Part shown: positions 13,612 to 23,413 of the stretch, piece by piece
Position numbering within the stretch: position 1 is the first letter of the stretch
How the letters are laid out: each line of letters opens with the position of its first letter
NCBI GenBank assembly: GCA_902606075.1
Contig: CACLEU010000003.1
Location: 1-64,000 of the forward strand
Direction: 5' to 3'
Source: an uncultured Pelagibacteraceae bacterium
Lineage (GTDB): Bacteria > Pseudomonadota > Alphaproteobacteria > Pelagibacterales > Pelagibacteraceae
DNA length: 64,000 nt
Notes under the pieces: model-generated
What the model saw: the letters and a program-made list of their open reading frames with translations, nothing else
Databases searched by the model: none
Told to the model about the DNA's origin: nothing
Program-made: the position numbers and the translations under genes

Positions 13612-14329
13612 CTAAAAATTATCCTTTAAATCCCTTAGTTTTGAGAAGGTTTCAATATTTTCTGCTTTTAAAAATATATTACATTCTAATTCCTCTTTTA
13701 AAACTGAAGGGACCGTTGGTATTCCTGCTTTTACATCTTTATTGATTGAATCTATTTTTTTTTTAAGATTTTCGTTATCTGGATCATGCCTAATACAGAA
13801 TTTTGCGTTGTTTAATGTATACTCATGTCCAAAATATATTAAGGTCTCTTCATCAAATGTTTTAATTAATGATAATGATTTAAACATATCTTCATATGTT
13901 CCTTCAAATAATCTTCCACAGCTTAATGAAAACAATGTATCTCCTGTAAATAATTTTTTATCATCAAAAAAAATGATAGCAAATATGACCCAATGTATGA
14001 CCTGGAGTATGATACGTTTTAAATTTAAAATCACCTTTATTAAATATTTCGTTATTTTTAAGGCAAATATCTATTCCTGGTATTCTTTCTTTGTCATTTA
14101 TAAAACCAATTATTTTACATTTATATTTTTCTTTTAATGCTAAGTTCCCATCGATATGATCAAAATGATGATGTGTATTTAAGATATATTTTGCTTTTAG
14201 ATTTAATTTCTCTAATGACTTAATAAGTGGATCGGAATCACTTGGATCTATAACTAGCGCATCTTGATTATTATGCACTATATATGAAAAGTTATCTTTT
14301 AAACATTTTACAATTTCAACTTTTATCAT
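13612..14329 (-). CDS. gloB: Hydroxyacylglutathione hydrolase (glyoxalase II), frameshifted at T8 (rc of A8 at 13966-13973)
   Basis: N-terminal half (14329..13964) has THHHFDHIDG and HTPGHTLGHICYHFF; C-terminal half (14034..13612) continues DDKKLFTGDTLFSLSCGRLFEGT...YFGHEYT. Confidence 0.9.
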
Positions 14330-14922
14330 TTCTCTATTAAAAAAATACCAAGTTCTGAAGTTAAGTTTTTAAAATTTAAATTTAATTTATTTATAGAAGA
14401 TACTTTATTATTGTTGAGAGCTAAAGATTTAAATAAATTAATCTTTCTTTCATTACAAAAATTAACAAAGTCCTTGATTGAACACATATGAAGATTTGGT
14501 GTATTATACCACTGATTTGGCAACGTTCTTGTGACAGGCATTGTACCTTTAAATAACAAATTAATTCTTACTTTCCAGAACCCGAAATTAGGAATTGTTA
14601 CAATTGATGTTTTTCCTATTCGTAATAAATCGCTTATTACTTTTTCAGGATTTAAAAAAGCTTGCAAAGTTTGACTCAAAATTACGAAGTCAAAACTGTC
14701 ACTAGGAAATTGTTTTAAGTCCATTTCAGCATTACCCTCTATCACAGTAAGCCCTTTTTTGATGCATTTTTGAACGTTATCTTTTGATAATTCTAAGCCT
14801 CTAATTTTTTTTGAAATATTTTCATAAATAAATTTCATCAATTCTCCATCTCCGCAGCCTACATCTAGAACTGATTTATCTTTTTGGATAGAGTTTGCTA
14901 TAATTTTAAATTCTTCTTTCAT
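14326..14922 (-). CDS. metW: Methionine biosynthesis protein MetW
   Basis: SVLDVGCGDGELMKF methyltransferase-like protein downstream of metX. Confidence 0.93.
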   Translation of the reverse strand: MKEEFKIIANSIQKDKSVLDVGCGDGELMKFIYENISKKIRGLELSKDNVQKCIKKGLTVIEGNAEMDLKQFPSDSFDFVILSQTLQAFLNPEKVISDLLRIGKTSIVTIPNFGFWKVRINLLFKGTMPVTRTLPNQWYNTPNLHMCSIKDFVNFCNERKINLFKSLALNNNKVSSINKLNLNFKNLTSELGIFLIEK

Positions 14923-14924
14923 AA

Positions 14925-16040
14925 TTAATTTTTATAAGAATTATCAACAAAATTTTTTACTGAATTTAGAAAATCAGGAATATCTAATAAAAAAGAATCA
15001 TGACCCTTATCAGATTTGATCTCTAAAAACCCAACGTCAGCATTTATCGCATTTAAAGCAATTACTATTTCTCTATTTTCAGCAGTGGGGTAGAGCCAGT
15101 CAGATGTAAATGAAATTATAAAAAATTTAGTTTTCGTATTTTTAAATACTTTAGATAGGTCACCATTAAATTTTTTGCTTAGGTCAAAGTAGTCCATTGC
15201 TCTTGTTATATATAGATAACTATTTGCATCAAATCTATCTACAAATATTGAACCTTGGTATCTAAGATAACTCTCAATTTGAAAGTCAGCATCAAATCCG
15301 AACTTAATTTTGTCACGCTCTTGAAGTTTTCTACCAAATTTTTCCTGTAAACCTTTTTTTGATAAATATGTTATATGTGCTGCCATCCTTGCCACCGACA
15401 ATCCTTTTGCAGGAGATACGTTTTCTAATTCATAATTACCGTTTTTCCAATTATCATCTGCCATTATTGCCTGCCTTCCTAACTCATTAAAAGCAATATT
15501 TTGAGCCGAATGACTGGCAGAACAGGCAATTGGAATGGCTATTTTTACTTTATCAGGAAAATTAGAAACAAATTGCAAAACTTGCATTCCACCCATGGAG
15601 CCCCCTGTGACGCAAAATAATTTATCTATGTTAAAATGATCAAGTAAATTGAATTGTGCATTAACCATATCATTTATTGTTATTACTGGAAAATTAACAC
15701 CAATTTTTTTTCCACTATTTTTGTCAATAGAATTTGGACCGTAAGAACCCATACAGCCACCAATAACATTAGCACAAATTATAAAATATTTATTTATATC
15801 AAGAGCTTTATTTGGACCAATAACATTTGACCACCAGCCATTTTTATTTGTTACTGGATTTTTACCTGATGCAAACTGATCTCCGGTAAGCGCATGAAAT
15901 ACCATTATTGCATTATCTTTGTTTTGATTAAGAATACCGTATGTCTCGTATGCTATGGGGAAATTTGTAATCGTAGCCCCACAATCTAGTTTTAAGGGTT
16001 TTTTGACAATTATTTTTTTTATGTCGTCTAATTTGTTCAT
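14925..16040 (-). CDS. metX: Homoserine O-acetyl/succinyltransferase MetX
   Basis: Alpha/beta hydrolase with VTGGSMGGMQVLQF. Confidence 0.96.
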   Translation of the reverse strand: MNKLDDIKKIIVKKPLKLDCGATITNFPIAYETYGILNQNKDNAIMVFHALTGDQFASGKNPVTNKNGWWSNVIGPNKALDINKYFIICANVIGGCMGSYGPNSIDKNSGKKIGVNFPVITINDMVNAQFNLLDHFNIDKLFCVTGGSMGGMQVLQFVSNFPDKVKIAIPIACSASHSAQNIAFNELGRQAIMADDNWKNGNYELENVSPAKGLSVARMAAHITYLSKKGLQEKFGRKLQERDKIKFGFDADFQIESYLRYQGSIFVDRFDANSYLYITRAMDYFDLSKKFNGDLSKVFKNTKTKFFIISFTSDWLYPTAENREIVIALNAINADVGFLEIKSDKGHDSFLLDIPDFLNSVKNFVDNSYKN

Positions 16041-16071
16041 AATTTCTGATTTGAATTGTGAGGAAAAAAAC

Positions 16072-16121
16072 TTATTTAGCGGTTTTTTTAAAGCGCTCGC
16101 AATTCAGTTAAATCAGCGCAC
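16072..16121 (-). ncRNA. SAM-II riboswitch in the metX leader
   Basis: Reverse complement GTGCGCTGATTTAACTGAATTGCGAGCGCTTTAAAAAAACCGCTAAATAA matches the SAM-II consensus and sits in the metX leader. Confidence 0.93.
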
Positions 16122-16127
16122 GTGTTT

Positions 16128-16154
16128 TGTATAACAAGTCATCTCTGATGTCAA
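16128..16154 (-). promoter_or_regulatory. Candidate promoter for the metX leader (TTGACA-N15-TATACA)
   Basis: Reverse complement TTGACATCAGAGATGACTTGTTATACA immediately upstream of the riboswitch; spacer slightly short. Confidence 0.45.
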
Positions 16155-16215
16155 TTACAACTAATCGTTGTTTAATTTTATTTCAATTATTTTATTATTA
16201 TTTATATATATTGTT

Positions 16216-17298
16216 ATGCAAAAAGTAATATTTAGAAAAATTGGAATAAAAAGCTACAAACCTGGTAGGTCAGTACTTTCTAATAAAAAAAAAGTAATAA
16301 AACTATCAGCAAATGAGTCTGCATTGGGATTCTCATCAAGGGTTAAAAATAAATTATCAAAAATTGGTTTATTATCCAAATACCCAGATCCAAAGTCTAA
16401 AAAATTACGTAAAGAGATATCTAAAAAATTTAAATGCAATTTTGATCAGATTATTTGTGGTTCAGGATCAGATGAAATAATACAAATGATTTGCCAATTA
16501 TTTTTAAAAAAATCAGATGAAGTAATCGTGCCAAAATTTAGTTTCCTCATGTACAGAATTTATTCAGGAATAATTGGAGCAAAAGTCATTTATTCAAAAG
16601 AAAATAATTTCAAAGTATCAGTTAATGCTATATTGGAAAAGGTATCTAGGAAAACCAAAATAGTTTTTTTAGCCAATCCAAATAACCCAACAGCTACTTA
16701 TCTATCTGCGTCAGAGTTAAAAGATTTAAGACACAGACTGAGATCTAATATTTTATTGGTTGTTGATGATGCTTATGAGGAATATATGCTAAATAAAGAC
16801 TATAGGTCTGGACTAAGTTTATTTAAAAATAAAAGTAATGTATTTATTCTAAGAACCTTTTCTAAAATTTATGGCTTAGCTTCTTTAAGAGTTGGATGGG
16901 GTTATGGATCTAAAGAAATAGTGAGAGCTTTAATGAAAATCAAACCACCATTTAATGTTACAAAAATCGGTGAGCTATCTGCATTAGAGTCGCTCAAAGA
17001 TAAAAAATTCATAGCAAAATCAATTAAGCATAACAAAAAATGGGCTGAGATACTAAAAAGTAATTTTGAAAAGTATAAGATAAATACAAATCCAGTTTCT
17101 GCAAATTTTTTATTATTAAATTTTGACAAATCTAAAATTACTTCAAAAAACTTTAAAAAAAAACTTGAAGAAAAAGGTATAATTGTTAGAAGCCTCGAAG
17201 TATACGGTATTAAAAACAAATTAAGAGTTACAATAGGAAATACTAAAGAAAATATTTTTTTAGTAAAAACTATAAAATCAATATTTTCAAATGTTTAA
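16216..17298 (+). CDS. hisC: Histidinol-phosphate / aromatic aminotransferase (PLP class I/II)
   Basis: ANPNNPTATYL, RTFSKIYGLASLRVGWGYG; ATG at 16216 preferred over 16168. Confidence 0.88.
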   Translation: MQKVIFRKIGIKSYKPGRSVLSNKKKVIKLSANESALGFSSRVKNKLSKIGLLSKYPDPKSKKLRKEISKKFKCNFDQIICGSGSDEIIQMICQLFLKKSDEVIVPKFSFLMYRIYSGIIGAKVIYSKENNFKVSVNAILEKVSRKTKIVFLANPNNPTATYLSASELKDLRHRLRSNILLVVDDAYEEYMLNKDYRSGLSLFKNKSNVFILRTFSKIYGLASLRVGWGYGSKEIVRALMKIKPPFNVTKIGELSALESLKDKKFIAKSIKHNKKWAEILKSNFEKYKINTNPVSANFLLLNFDKSKITSKNFKKKLEEKGIIVRSLEVYGIKNKLRVTIGNTKENIFLVKTIKSIFSNV

Positions 17299-18196
17299 AA
17301 ATATATTAATTATTGGATGTGGACTTATTGGATCATCTATTTTAAAAGATTCAATCAGCAAAAAAATTTCGAAAAACATATATGTTTTTGAGAAATCTAA
17401 AAAAAATATTTCCTTTATTAAAAAGATTGATAAAAAAGTTAAATTTCTTAAGAAAATAGATCATCAAGTATCTGAAATGGATTTAATTGTATTATGTACA
17501 CACATGAGTCAATATAATGATATAATTAAAAAGTTACAAAAATATGTATCTTTAAAAAATATAATAACCGACACAAGTTCTACAAAGCGTAATATTCAGA
17601 GATTAATTGAGAAAAATAAAAAATTAAAAAAAATATTTATTTTAAGTCATCCTATTGCTGGATCAGAAATGAGTGGGCCCGAGCATGGAGGCAAAAACTT
17701 ATTTAAAGATAAATGGTGTATTATTATTAAAAAAAACGATAAATTAAATAAAAGCTCCAAAAAAGTTGAAATATTTTGGAAAAAACTTGGATCAAAAATA
17801 ATATTTATGAATTCCGTTGATCATGACAAAATCTTTTCAATAACAAGTCATTTACCCCATTTAATTGCTTACAATCTTGTTAAGACTGCAATTGATTTTC
17901 AAAAAAAAAATAAAAAAAATATTATCAAGTTTAGTGCAGGCGGTTTAAGAGATTTTTCAAGAACAGCAGCTTCCAATGAAATAATGTGGCGTGACATCTT
18001 CTTCAATAATAAGGACAATATTATTAAGTCTATAAATATATTTATTGAAAATTTAAATAGTCTTAAAAGACAAATTAAAAACGAAAATAACAAAAATATT
18101 TTAAAAATATTGAAAAATTCCAAAAGAGTAAGAAAAAAAATAATCGAGTTAAAGCAAGATATTTCAAAACCTAATTTTGGTAGAGATTTGATTTAA
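17291..18196 (+). CDS. tyrA: Prephenate/arogenate dehydrogenase
   Basis: GCGLIGSSILKD NAD motif; SHPIAGSEMSGPEHG; DHDKIFSITSHLPHLIAY. Confidence 0.92.
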   Translation: MFKNILIIGCGLIGSSILKDSISKKISKNIYVFEKSKKNISFIKKIDKKVKFLKKIDHQVSEMDLIVLCTHMSQYNDIIKKLQKYVSLKNIITDTSSTKRNIQRLIEKNKKLKKIFILSHPIAGSEMSGPEHGGKNLFKDKWCIIIKKNDKLNKSSKKVEIFWKKLGSKIIFMNSVDHDKIFSITSHLPHLIAYNLVKTAIDFQKKNKKNIIKFSAGGLRDFSRTAASNEIMWRDIFFNNKDNIIKSINIFIENLNSLKRQIKNENNKNILKILKNSKRVRKKIIELKQDISKPNFGRDLI

Positions 18197-19707
18197 GTTA
18201 GATCTTTTAGCGCTGAAAGATAATTTTCGTAACCAGTATACGATTTAAGGGATGTATTATAAATTGGTTTCCTTGCTTGGTTAAAACTTATTGTTTTTAT
18301 TACTCTTTTGTTCTCATGATGCTTTAGACAGTTTTCATCCCAAGTCAGCTCACAAAAACTCAATAATTTCTTTATCTCATTCTCCGAATCATTAACTAAA
18401 TCTTCGTATTTCAAGTCGTATATATTATTTGAAAAAAAATTTTTCCAAAATTTCATCATATCTTTATATAATTTATAATATTGAGATAAATCATTTAGAT
18501 CATTTCCAAAATTTATTTTCCTAGCAAAATAATTTTTATAAATTGACCAGCAATTATCAATAGGGTTTCTTACAACATTAACAAATTTAGAATTCGGTAA
18601 AAATTTTAAAATAAAACCTATATAAAAAAAATTTAGTGGAGCTTTATCTGTAAAAACTTTATTTGACTTATCAATATTAGATACAAAATTTAAATAATCT
18701 GTTTTGCATTTTAAAAGATTGCTTCTGCTTATATTGGTGTCTGATTTAAAATATTCATTATAAATTTTCTGTATATAAGGTAATTCACCACCACCGAATA
18801 CATTTTTATGAGATGATAAGATTTGTTCAGTTAATGATGTCCCTGATCTTGGCATACCTACTATAAAAATAAATTTTCTATTATCTTCATCCAATTTTAG
18901 ATTATTTAAAGATTTAAAGTTAATCTTAATTTCATTAAATCTATTTTTATCATTTTCAAAATTATAATTACTAATTTTTTTTGATAAATCATTGGCTTTT
19001 TTATAATTTCCGAACGATTCTATATATTTATTTTGATCACCGTAAGCCTTTCCAAGAGCAAAATATAAATGTAGTAAAGAATTATCATCAAGTTTCATAT
19101 TAGATAATTTTTCTTTTAGACCTAAAAAGTGTTCATGATTGTTGTTATAATTTTCCATTTGCGAGATTAAGCGATCTGCCTCTGTGAAATCTGGTTTAAG
19201 ATTTAAAATTTTAAAATATAATTTTTTTGATTTTTCTATATTACCAAGACTATTATATAAGCCAGCTAAGTTATAAATTATTGGTGATGCATTAGGCTTT
19301 ACTGATAAAATTTTTTCATAGATAGCAATTGCCTCTTCATTTTTATCAAGATCTTTTTTTAAATTAGCTAAATTATTTAAAATACTCAGATTATTATTAT
19401 CAATTTCTAATCCTTTTTTGTATTGTTCCTCAGCTTTTTTATATTCATAAATATTAAAGTAAAACATTCCTAAATTGTTTAAAAAATCCACATTTTTAGG
19501 ATTTTCCCTTAACGCCGCATTCATAATCTCAATAGCTTTTTTGAAATCATTTTTGTTGTTATATGCTAAGCAAAGTAAATTATAAAAAACATCTACTTTA
19601 TTATCTTTTAAAATAATATTACATTCCTCAATAACTTCATCATTTTTCTTTTGTATTATTTTCGTTTTTAGATCTTCAAATTTTTTCTTTAAATCTATAG
19701 TATCCAT
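18193..19707 (-). CDS. TPR-repeat protein fused to a sulfotransferase domain
   Basis: N-terminal TPR repeats; C-terminal FIVGMPRSGTSLTEQILSSHKNVFGGGEL and VVRNPIDNCWSIYK PAPS-binding motifs. Confidence 0.88.
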   Translation of the reverse strand: MDTIDLKKKFEDLKTKIIQKKNDEVIEECNIILKDNKVDVFYNLLCLAYNNKNDFKKAIEIMNAALRENPKNVDFLNNLGMFYFNIYEYKKAEEQYKKGLEIDNNNLSILNNLANLKKDLDKNEEAIAIYEKILSVKPNASPIIYNLAGLYNSLGNIEKSKKLYFKILNLKPDFTEADRLISQMENYNNNHEHFLGLKEKLSNMKLDDNSLLHLYFALGKAYGDQNKYIESFGNYKKANDLSKKISNYNFENDKNRFNEIKINFKSLNNLKLDEDNRKFIFIVGMPRSGTSLTEQILSSHKNVFGGGELPYIQKIYNEYFKSDTNISRSNLLKCKTDYLNFVSNIDKSNKVFTDKAPLNFFYIGFILKFLPNSKFVNVVRNPIDNCWSIYKNYFARKINFGNDLNDLSQYYKLYKDMMKFWKNFFSNNIYDLKYEDLVNDSENEIKKLLSFCELTWDENCLKHHENKRVIKTISFNQARKPIYNTSLKSYTGYENYLSALKDLT

Positions 19708-19708
19708 T

Positions 19709-20422
19709 TTATCTAATTCCGATTACTTTCAATTTAGCAGTTAACTCAATTAGTTTTAATGTTTTGTTAATTTTCATTATCAATACCTTTTTTTTTGGTC
19801 CATATGCATGTATTAATTTTTTTTTTGATATGCAAACTGCAACATGTCCTTTCCAAAAGATAATAGAATTTTTTTTCAATTTTTTTTTCTTCTTAAAATA
19901 TTTAATTTGATCTTTGGTATCCCTTGGACAATACAAGTTATTAAATTTGAAAAAAAGCTGGACTAATGCTGAACAATCTATTCCTCTAAAAGTTTTACCA
20001 CCCCATTTATAAGGTATATTTTTAAATATGTTGATATTTTTGAATATTTCTTGGTTGTAATTTATCGGAACGACATCTTTTTTTTTAACCCAATAATTTT
20101 TAAATTTATAAAAATCTTTATTTTCATCTGTCACTGAGATTAATGAGCAAAATGGTAGTTTAATCTTAAGTATAAAATTATGCATCGGTTTAGAGTACAA
20201 ATTAGCATTTAAAGACGAAATTTTATGTGTGATTTTTATTTTTTTTAAAAATTTTCTTTTTTTTACAAATCCTGTATATTTGTCGTACGAAGTTCTTATT
20301 TTAAGCCAATCACTTTTCTTATCTAATATTTGAAATTTTTCGCCATATAATAGTTGTGATGATAATTTTGAATTTAAAGATTTTTTTTCGTAAATATTTA
20401 CTATAGGATAATTGTTTATCAT
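19709..20422 (-). CDS. SH3-like plus NlpC/P60 family cell-wall peptidase
   Basis: IPYKWGGKTFRGIDCSALVQLFF catalytic Cys motif; WKGHVAVCI catalytic His. Confidence 0.85.
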   Translation of the reverse strand: MINNYPIVNIYEKKSLNSKLSSQLLYGEKFQILDKKSDWLKIRTSYDKYTGFVKKRKFLKKIKITHKISSLNANLYSKPMHNFILKIKLPFCSLISVTDENKDFYKFKNYWVKKKDVVPINYNQEIFKNINIFKNIPYKWGGKTFRGIDCSALVQLFFKFNNLYCPRDTKDQIKYFKKKKKLKKNSIIFWKGHVAVCISKKKLIHAYGPKKKVLIMKINKTLKLIELTAKLKVIGIR

Positions 20423-21882
20423 TTAATCGGCACCTTTTTTGAAATATATATTATTAAAAATAAAACTGGTATTCCTATTAAAGCAGTAGTTATAAAGTAA
20501 TTTTGATAACCCATAACATCTACCCAAGATCCCGAATACCCCGCTATGAGTTTCGGTAAGAATAACATTATTGAGCTAAAAAGTGCATATTGAGTAGCAG
20601 TGAACTTTAATGATGTTAATCCAGACAAATATATTACAAATGCGGCTCCAGCAAAACCACTGGATATGTTATCTGCCGTTATGACAGAAATTAAGTATTT
20701 AATATTAGTTTCTGTTGTCGCCAACCAAGCAAAAAGTAGATTACTTAACGAGGCAATGAGTGCACCAACAAATAAAGTAATCATAGTTCCAAATTTCATT
20801 GCAAAATACCCACCGAACAAACCTCCTATAATTGTAGCTAAAACTCCAAAAAATTTTGAATATGTTGCAATTTCACCCACACTATAACCTTTCTCCAAAT
20901 AAAAAATATTGGCCATTACTCCCATTACAACATCTGCCATTCTATAAAGTGATATCAAAAGCAAAATAAGTAAAGCAAACTTACCGTATTTTTTGATAAA
21001 ATTACTAATTGGATTATAGTAACTCTCTTTAATTATTGAAGGATCTTGAATTTTTAATTTTATTTGTAAAAAAATATACAAACCACTACATACAAAACAA
21101 ATAATGAGCTTTAATAGCGTAAATAAAAAACTTAATAAATTTTTATCAGTAAAGGGATTATTTAAGTTTGAATAGATAATTATAAAAATTATTACTGAAA
21201 TTAAAATATTTATAAAAAATTTAAAATGTAAGCTTGTTTTATTTGAAAATTTTCTCGTTTTTTTTGGTTCGCGAGATATAAAATTGGCGAAAATCCCGAT
21301 GAACATTAATAATGACATGGTTAAATATACTTTCTTCCATACATTATGGTCGTAATTTTCAGCACCCCAATATGAAGCTAACCATAAACTTCCAGCTCCA
21401 CCAACCAGCATACCAATTCTGTAACCAGCTATATACATAGAAGAAAGTGAACCTTGTAACTCTTGCTCTACCGACTCAATCCTGTAAGCGTCTATAATTA
21501 TATCTTGAGTTGCACTAAAAAAAGCAACAAGTGTGATACACAAAGCTGTAATCAATACGCTATTTTGAGGGTCATTTAATGAAGTCAGAATAAGTGAAAA
21601 AATTATTAATAACTGAGTCAAAAGTAACCAGCTTCTTCTATGTCCCATTTTGAAAAAAAAAGGAATATTCACTTTATCTACTAGCGGAGACCATAAAAAT
21701 TTAAATGCATATGCAAATCCAGCCCAACTGAAAAGTGTGACAGTACTTCTTTCAATTCCTGCTTTGGTCAACCAAACTGATAAAGTGGAAAATACCAAAA
21801 GTATTGGTAGTCCAGAAGAAAAACCTAACATAATCATCTTCAAAGGTTTTTCAGTAAAGAAAAATAAAAAGTTTTTATTCAA
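20419..21882 (-). CDS. ampG: AmpG-type muropeptide MFS permease
   Basis: KMIMLGFSSGLPILLVFSTLSVWL...KFLWSPLVDK; multiple TM segments. Confidence 0.85.
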   Translation of the reverse strand: MNKNFLFFFTEKPLKMIMLGFSSGLPILLVFSTLSVWLTKAGIERSTVTLFSWAGFAYAFKFLWSPLVDKVNIPFFFKMGHRRSWLLLTQLLIIFSLILTSLNDPQNSVLITALCITLVAFFSATQDIIIDAYRIESVEQELQGSLSSMYIAGYRIGMLVGGAGSLWLASYWGAENYDHNVWKKVYLTMSLLMFIGIFANFISREPKKTRKFSNKTSLHFKFFINILISVIIFIIIYSNLNNPFTDKNLLSFLFTLLKLIICFVCSGLYIFLQIKLKIQDPSIIKESYYNPISNFIKKYGKFALLILLLISLYRMADVVMGVMANIFYLEKGYSVGEIATYSKFFGVLATIIGGLFGGYFAMKFGTMITLFVGALIASLSNLLFAWLATTETNIKYLISVITADNISSGFAGAAFVIYLSGLTSLKFTATQYALFSSIMLFLPKLIAGYSGSWVDVMGYQNYFITTALIGIPVLFLIIYISKKVPIK

Positions 21883-23328
21883 TTATTTTCTCCAAAAAGA
21901 AGGTAAAAAAATTATTAGTATGGCAAAAATTTCAAGTCTACCTAAAATCATTCCGACTGATAGTAACCACTTTGATTGATCTGGTAACCCAGAATAATTG
22001 CTGTTTGGTCCTATTTCATTTCCCAAACCAGGACCAACATTGGATAAAGAAGATGCAGCACCAGAAACTGAAGTGATGAAATCTAGCCCTGTTAATGTCA
22101 ACAGTGAAGCTAAAACAAAAAATATCAAAATATAAAGATATATAAATGATATTATTGAAGCTATTAGTTTATCCTCAACTTTACTATTGTTATATTTTAA
22201 ATTTATTATTGCCCTTGGATATATAATCTTAAGCAGTTGATTTCTAATAAAGTAATATAAAATGTGTACTCTAAATATTTTAATTCCACATGTAGTTGAG
22301 CCAGCACAACCCCCAATAAACATAAGTATTAGAAAAAAAATTAATGGAAAGTTTCCCCATTGATCAAATTCTTTTGTAACGTACCCTGTGCCAGTTAAAA
22401 TTGAAACGACATTAAAAACTACTGATCTCAGGTGTATCTCAAAAATATCTTTATTAACAATTACGAGATAAATAAATAATATTAATACAGAAAATAAAGT
22501 TAATTTAAAAAATAGTTTAACTTGCTCGTCTTTAAAAATAATTTTTTTATCATCGGAAATAAATTTTATGTATAAGATAAAAGGTATACTTCCTAACAAA
22601 ATAAATAAAATTGAAATCATCTCAATATAAGCGTTATCAAAGTATCCTATAGATTGATCATAATTTGAAAAACCACCAGTTGCGATAGTTGTCATAGAAT
22701 GTGTCAAACTATCAAAAGTATTCATTCCAAAGATTTTATAAAAGAATGCGCACAAAAAAGTTAGTGATATATATACAGTGATTAATCTTAAAGATATTTC
22801 CTTAGATTTTGGTAATATTTTTTCAGATGTATCATAAGAGGAAATTTTTAATAATTGCATTCCACCAATATTCATAATTGGCATTAGAGTAATAGCCATC
22901 AAGATTACACCAATTCCTCCAAGCCATTGAAGCATCGATCTCCATACAAGTATACCTTTTGGCGAACTCTCGATATTGCTCAAAATTGTTGCTCCCGTGG
23001 TTGTTATGCCTGACATGCTTTCAAAAAAAGAGTCGGTTATAGATAATTTTAATTCTGAAAAAAAAAATGGCAATGACCCAAATGTTGCGATAGCCAACCA
23101 TGATAGAGCGGTCAATAAAAAAGCTTGCTGCGTATTAATTAATTTCAAATGGTCAATGTTTGACAGAAAAAATAATATACCAAAAGTAATTGTTATAATG
23201 CTTGAGGTAATGAAAGTAGAGTCAAATTCCCCGTAAATTAATTGGAATGCTACTGGAACTATCATAGCAACTCCTAAAATAATTAATAAAATACCTAAAG
23301 TAAAAAATACTGTTTTATAATTGGACAT
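21883..23328 (-). CDS. trkH: Trk-type potassium uptake membrane subunit
   Basis: ESMSGITTTGATIL and SMTTIATGGFSNYDQSIGYF selectivity-filter repeats. Confidence 0.93.
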   Translation of the reverse strand: MSNYKTVFFTLGILLIILGVAMIVPVAFQLIYGEFDSTFITSSIITITFGILFFLSNIDHLKLINTQQAFLLTALSWLAIATFGSLPFFFSELKLSITDSFFESMSGITTTGATILSNIESSPKGILVWRSMLQWLGGIGVILMAITLMPIMNIGGMQLLKISSYDTSEKILPKSKEISLRLITVYISLTFLCAFFYKIFGMNTFDSLTHSMTTIATGGFSNYDQSIGYFDNAYIEMISILFILLGSIPFILYIKFISDDKKIIFKDEQVKLFFKLTLFSVLILFIYLVIVNKDIFEIHLRSVVFNVVSILTGTGYVTKEFDQWGNFPLIFFLILMFIGGCAGSTTCGIKIFRVHILYYFIRNQLLKIIYPRAIINLKYNNSKVEDKLIASIISFIYLYILIFFVLASLLTLTGLDFITSVSGAASSLSNVGPGLGNEIGPNSNYSGLPDQSKWLLSVGMILGRLEIFAILIIFLPSFWRK

Positions 23329-23413
23329 TTTTATCGAACATTATTTTATGGAAAATAAATTTCAACATTATATGAATAAAATATGTTCTTAAAATACAGT
23401 ATTTTTTAAATTG

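Noticed and set aside
16168-16215. Hydrophobic N-terminal extension MFNFISIILLLFIYIV of the aminotransferase ORF
   Set aside because: HisC-family enzymes are cytosolic; the ATG at 16216 gives a normal N-terminus, so the extension is probably translated leader DNA.
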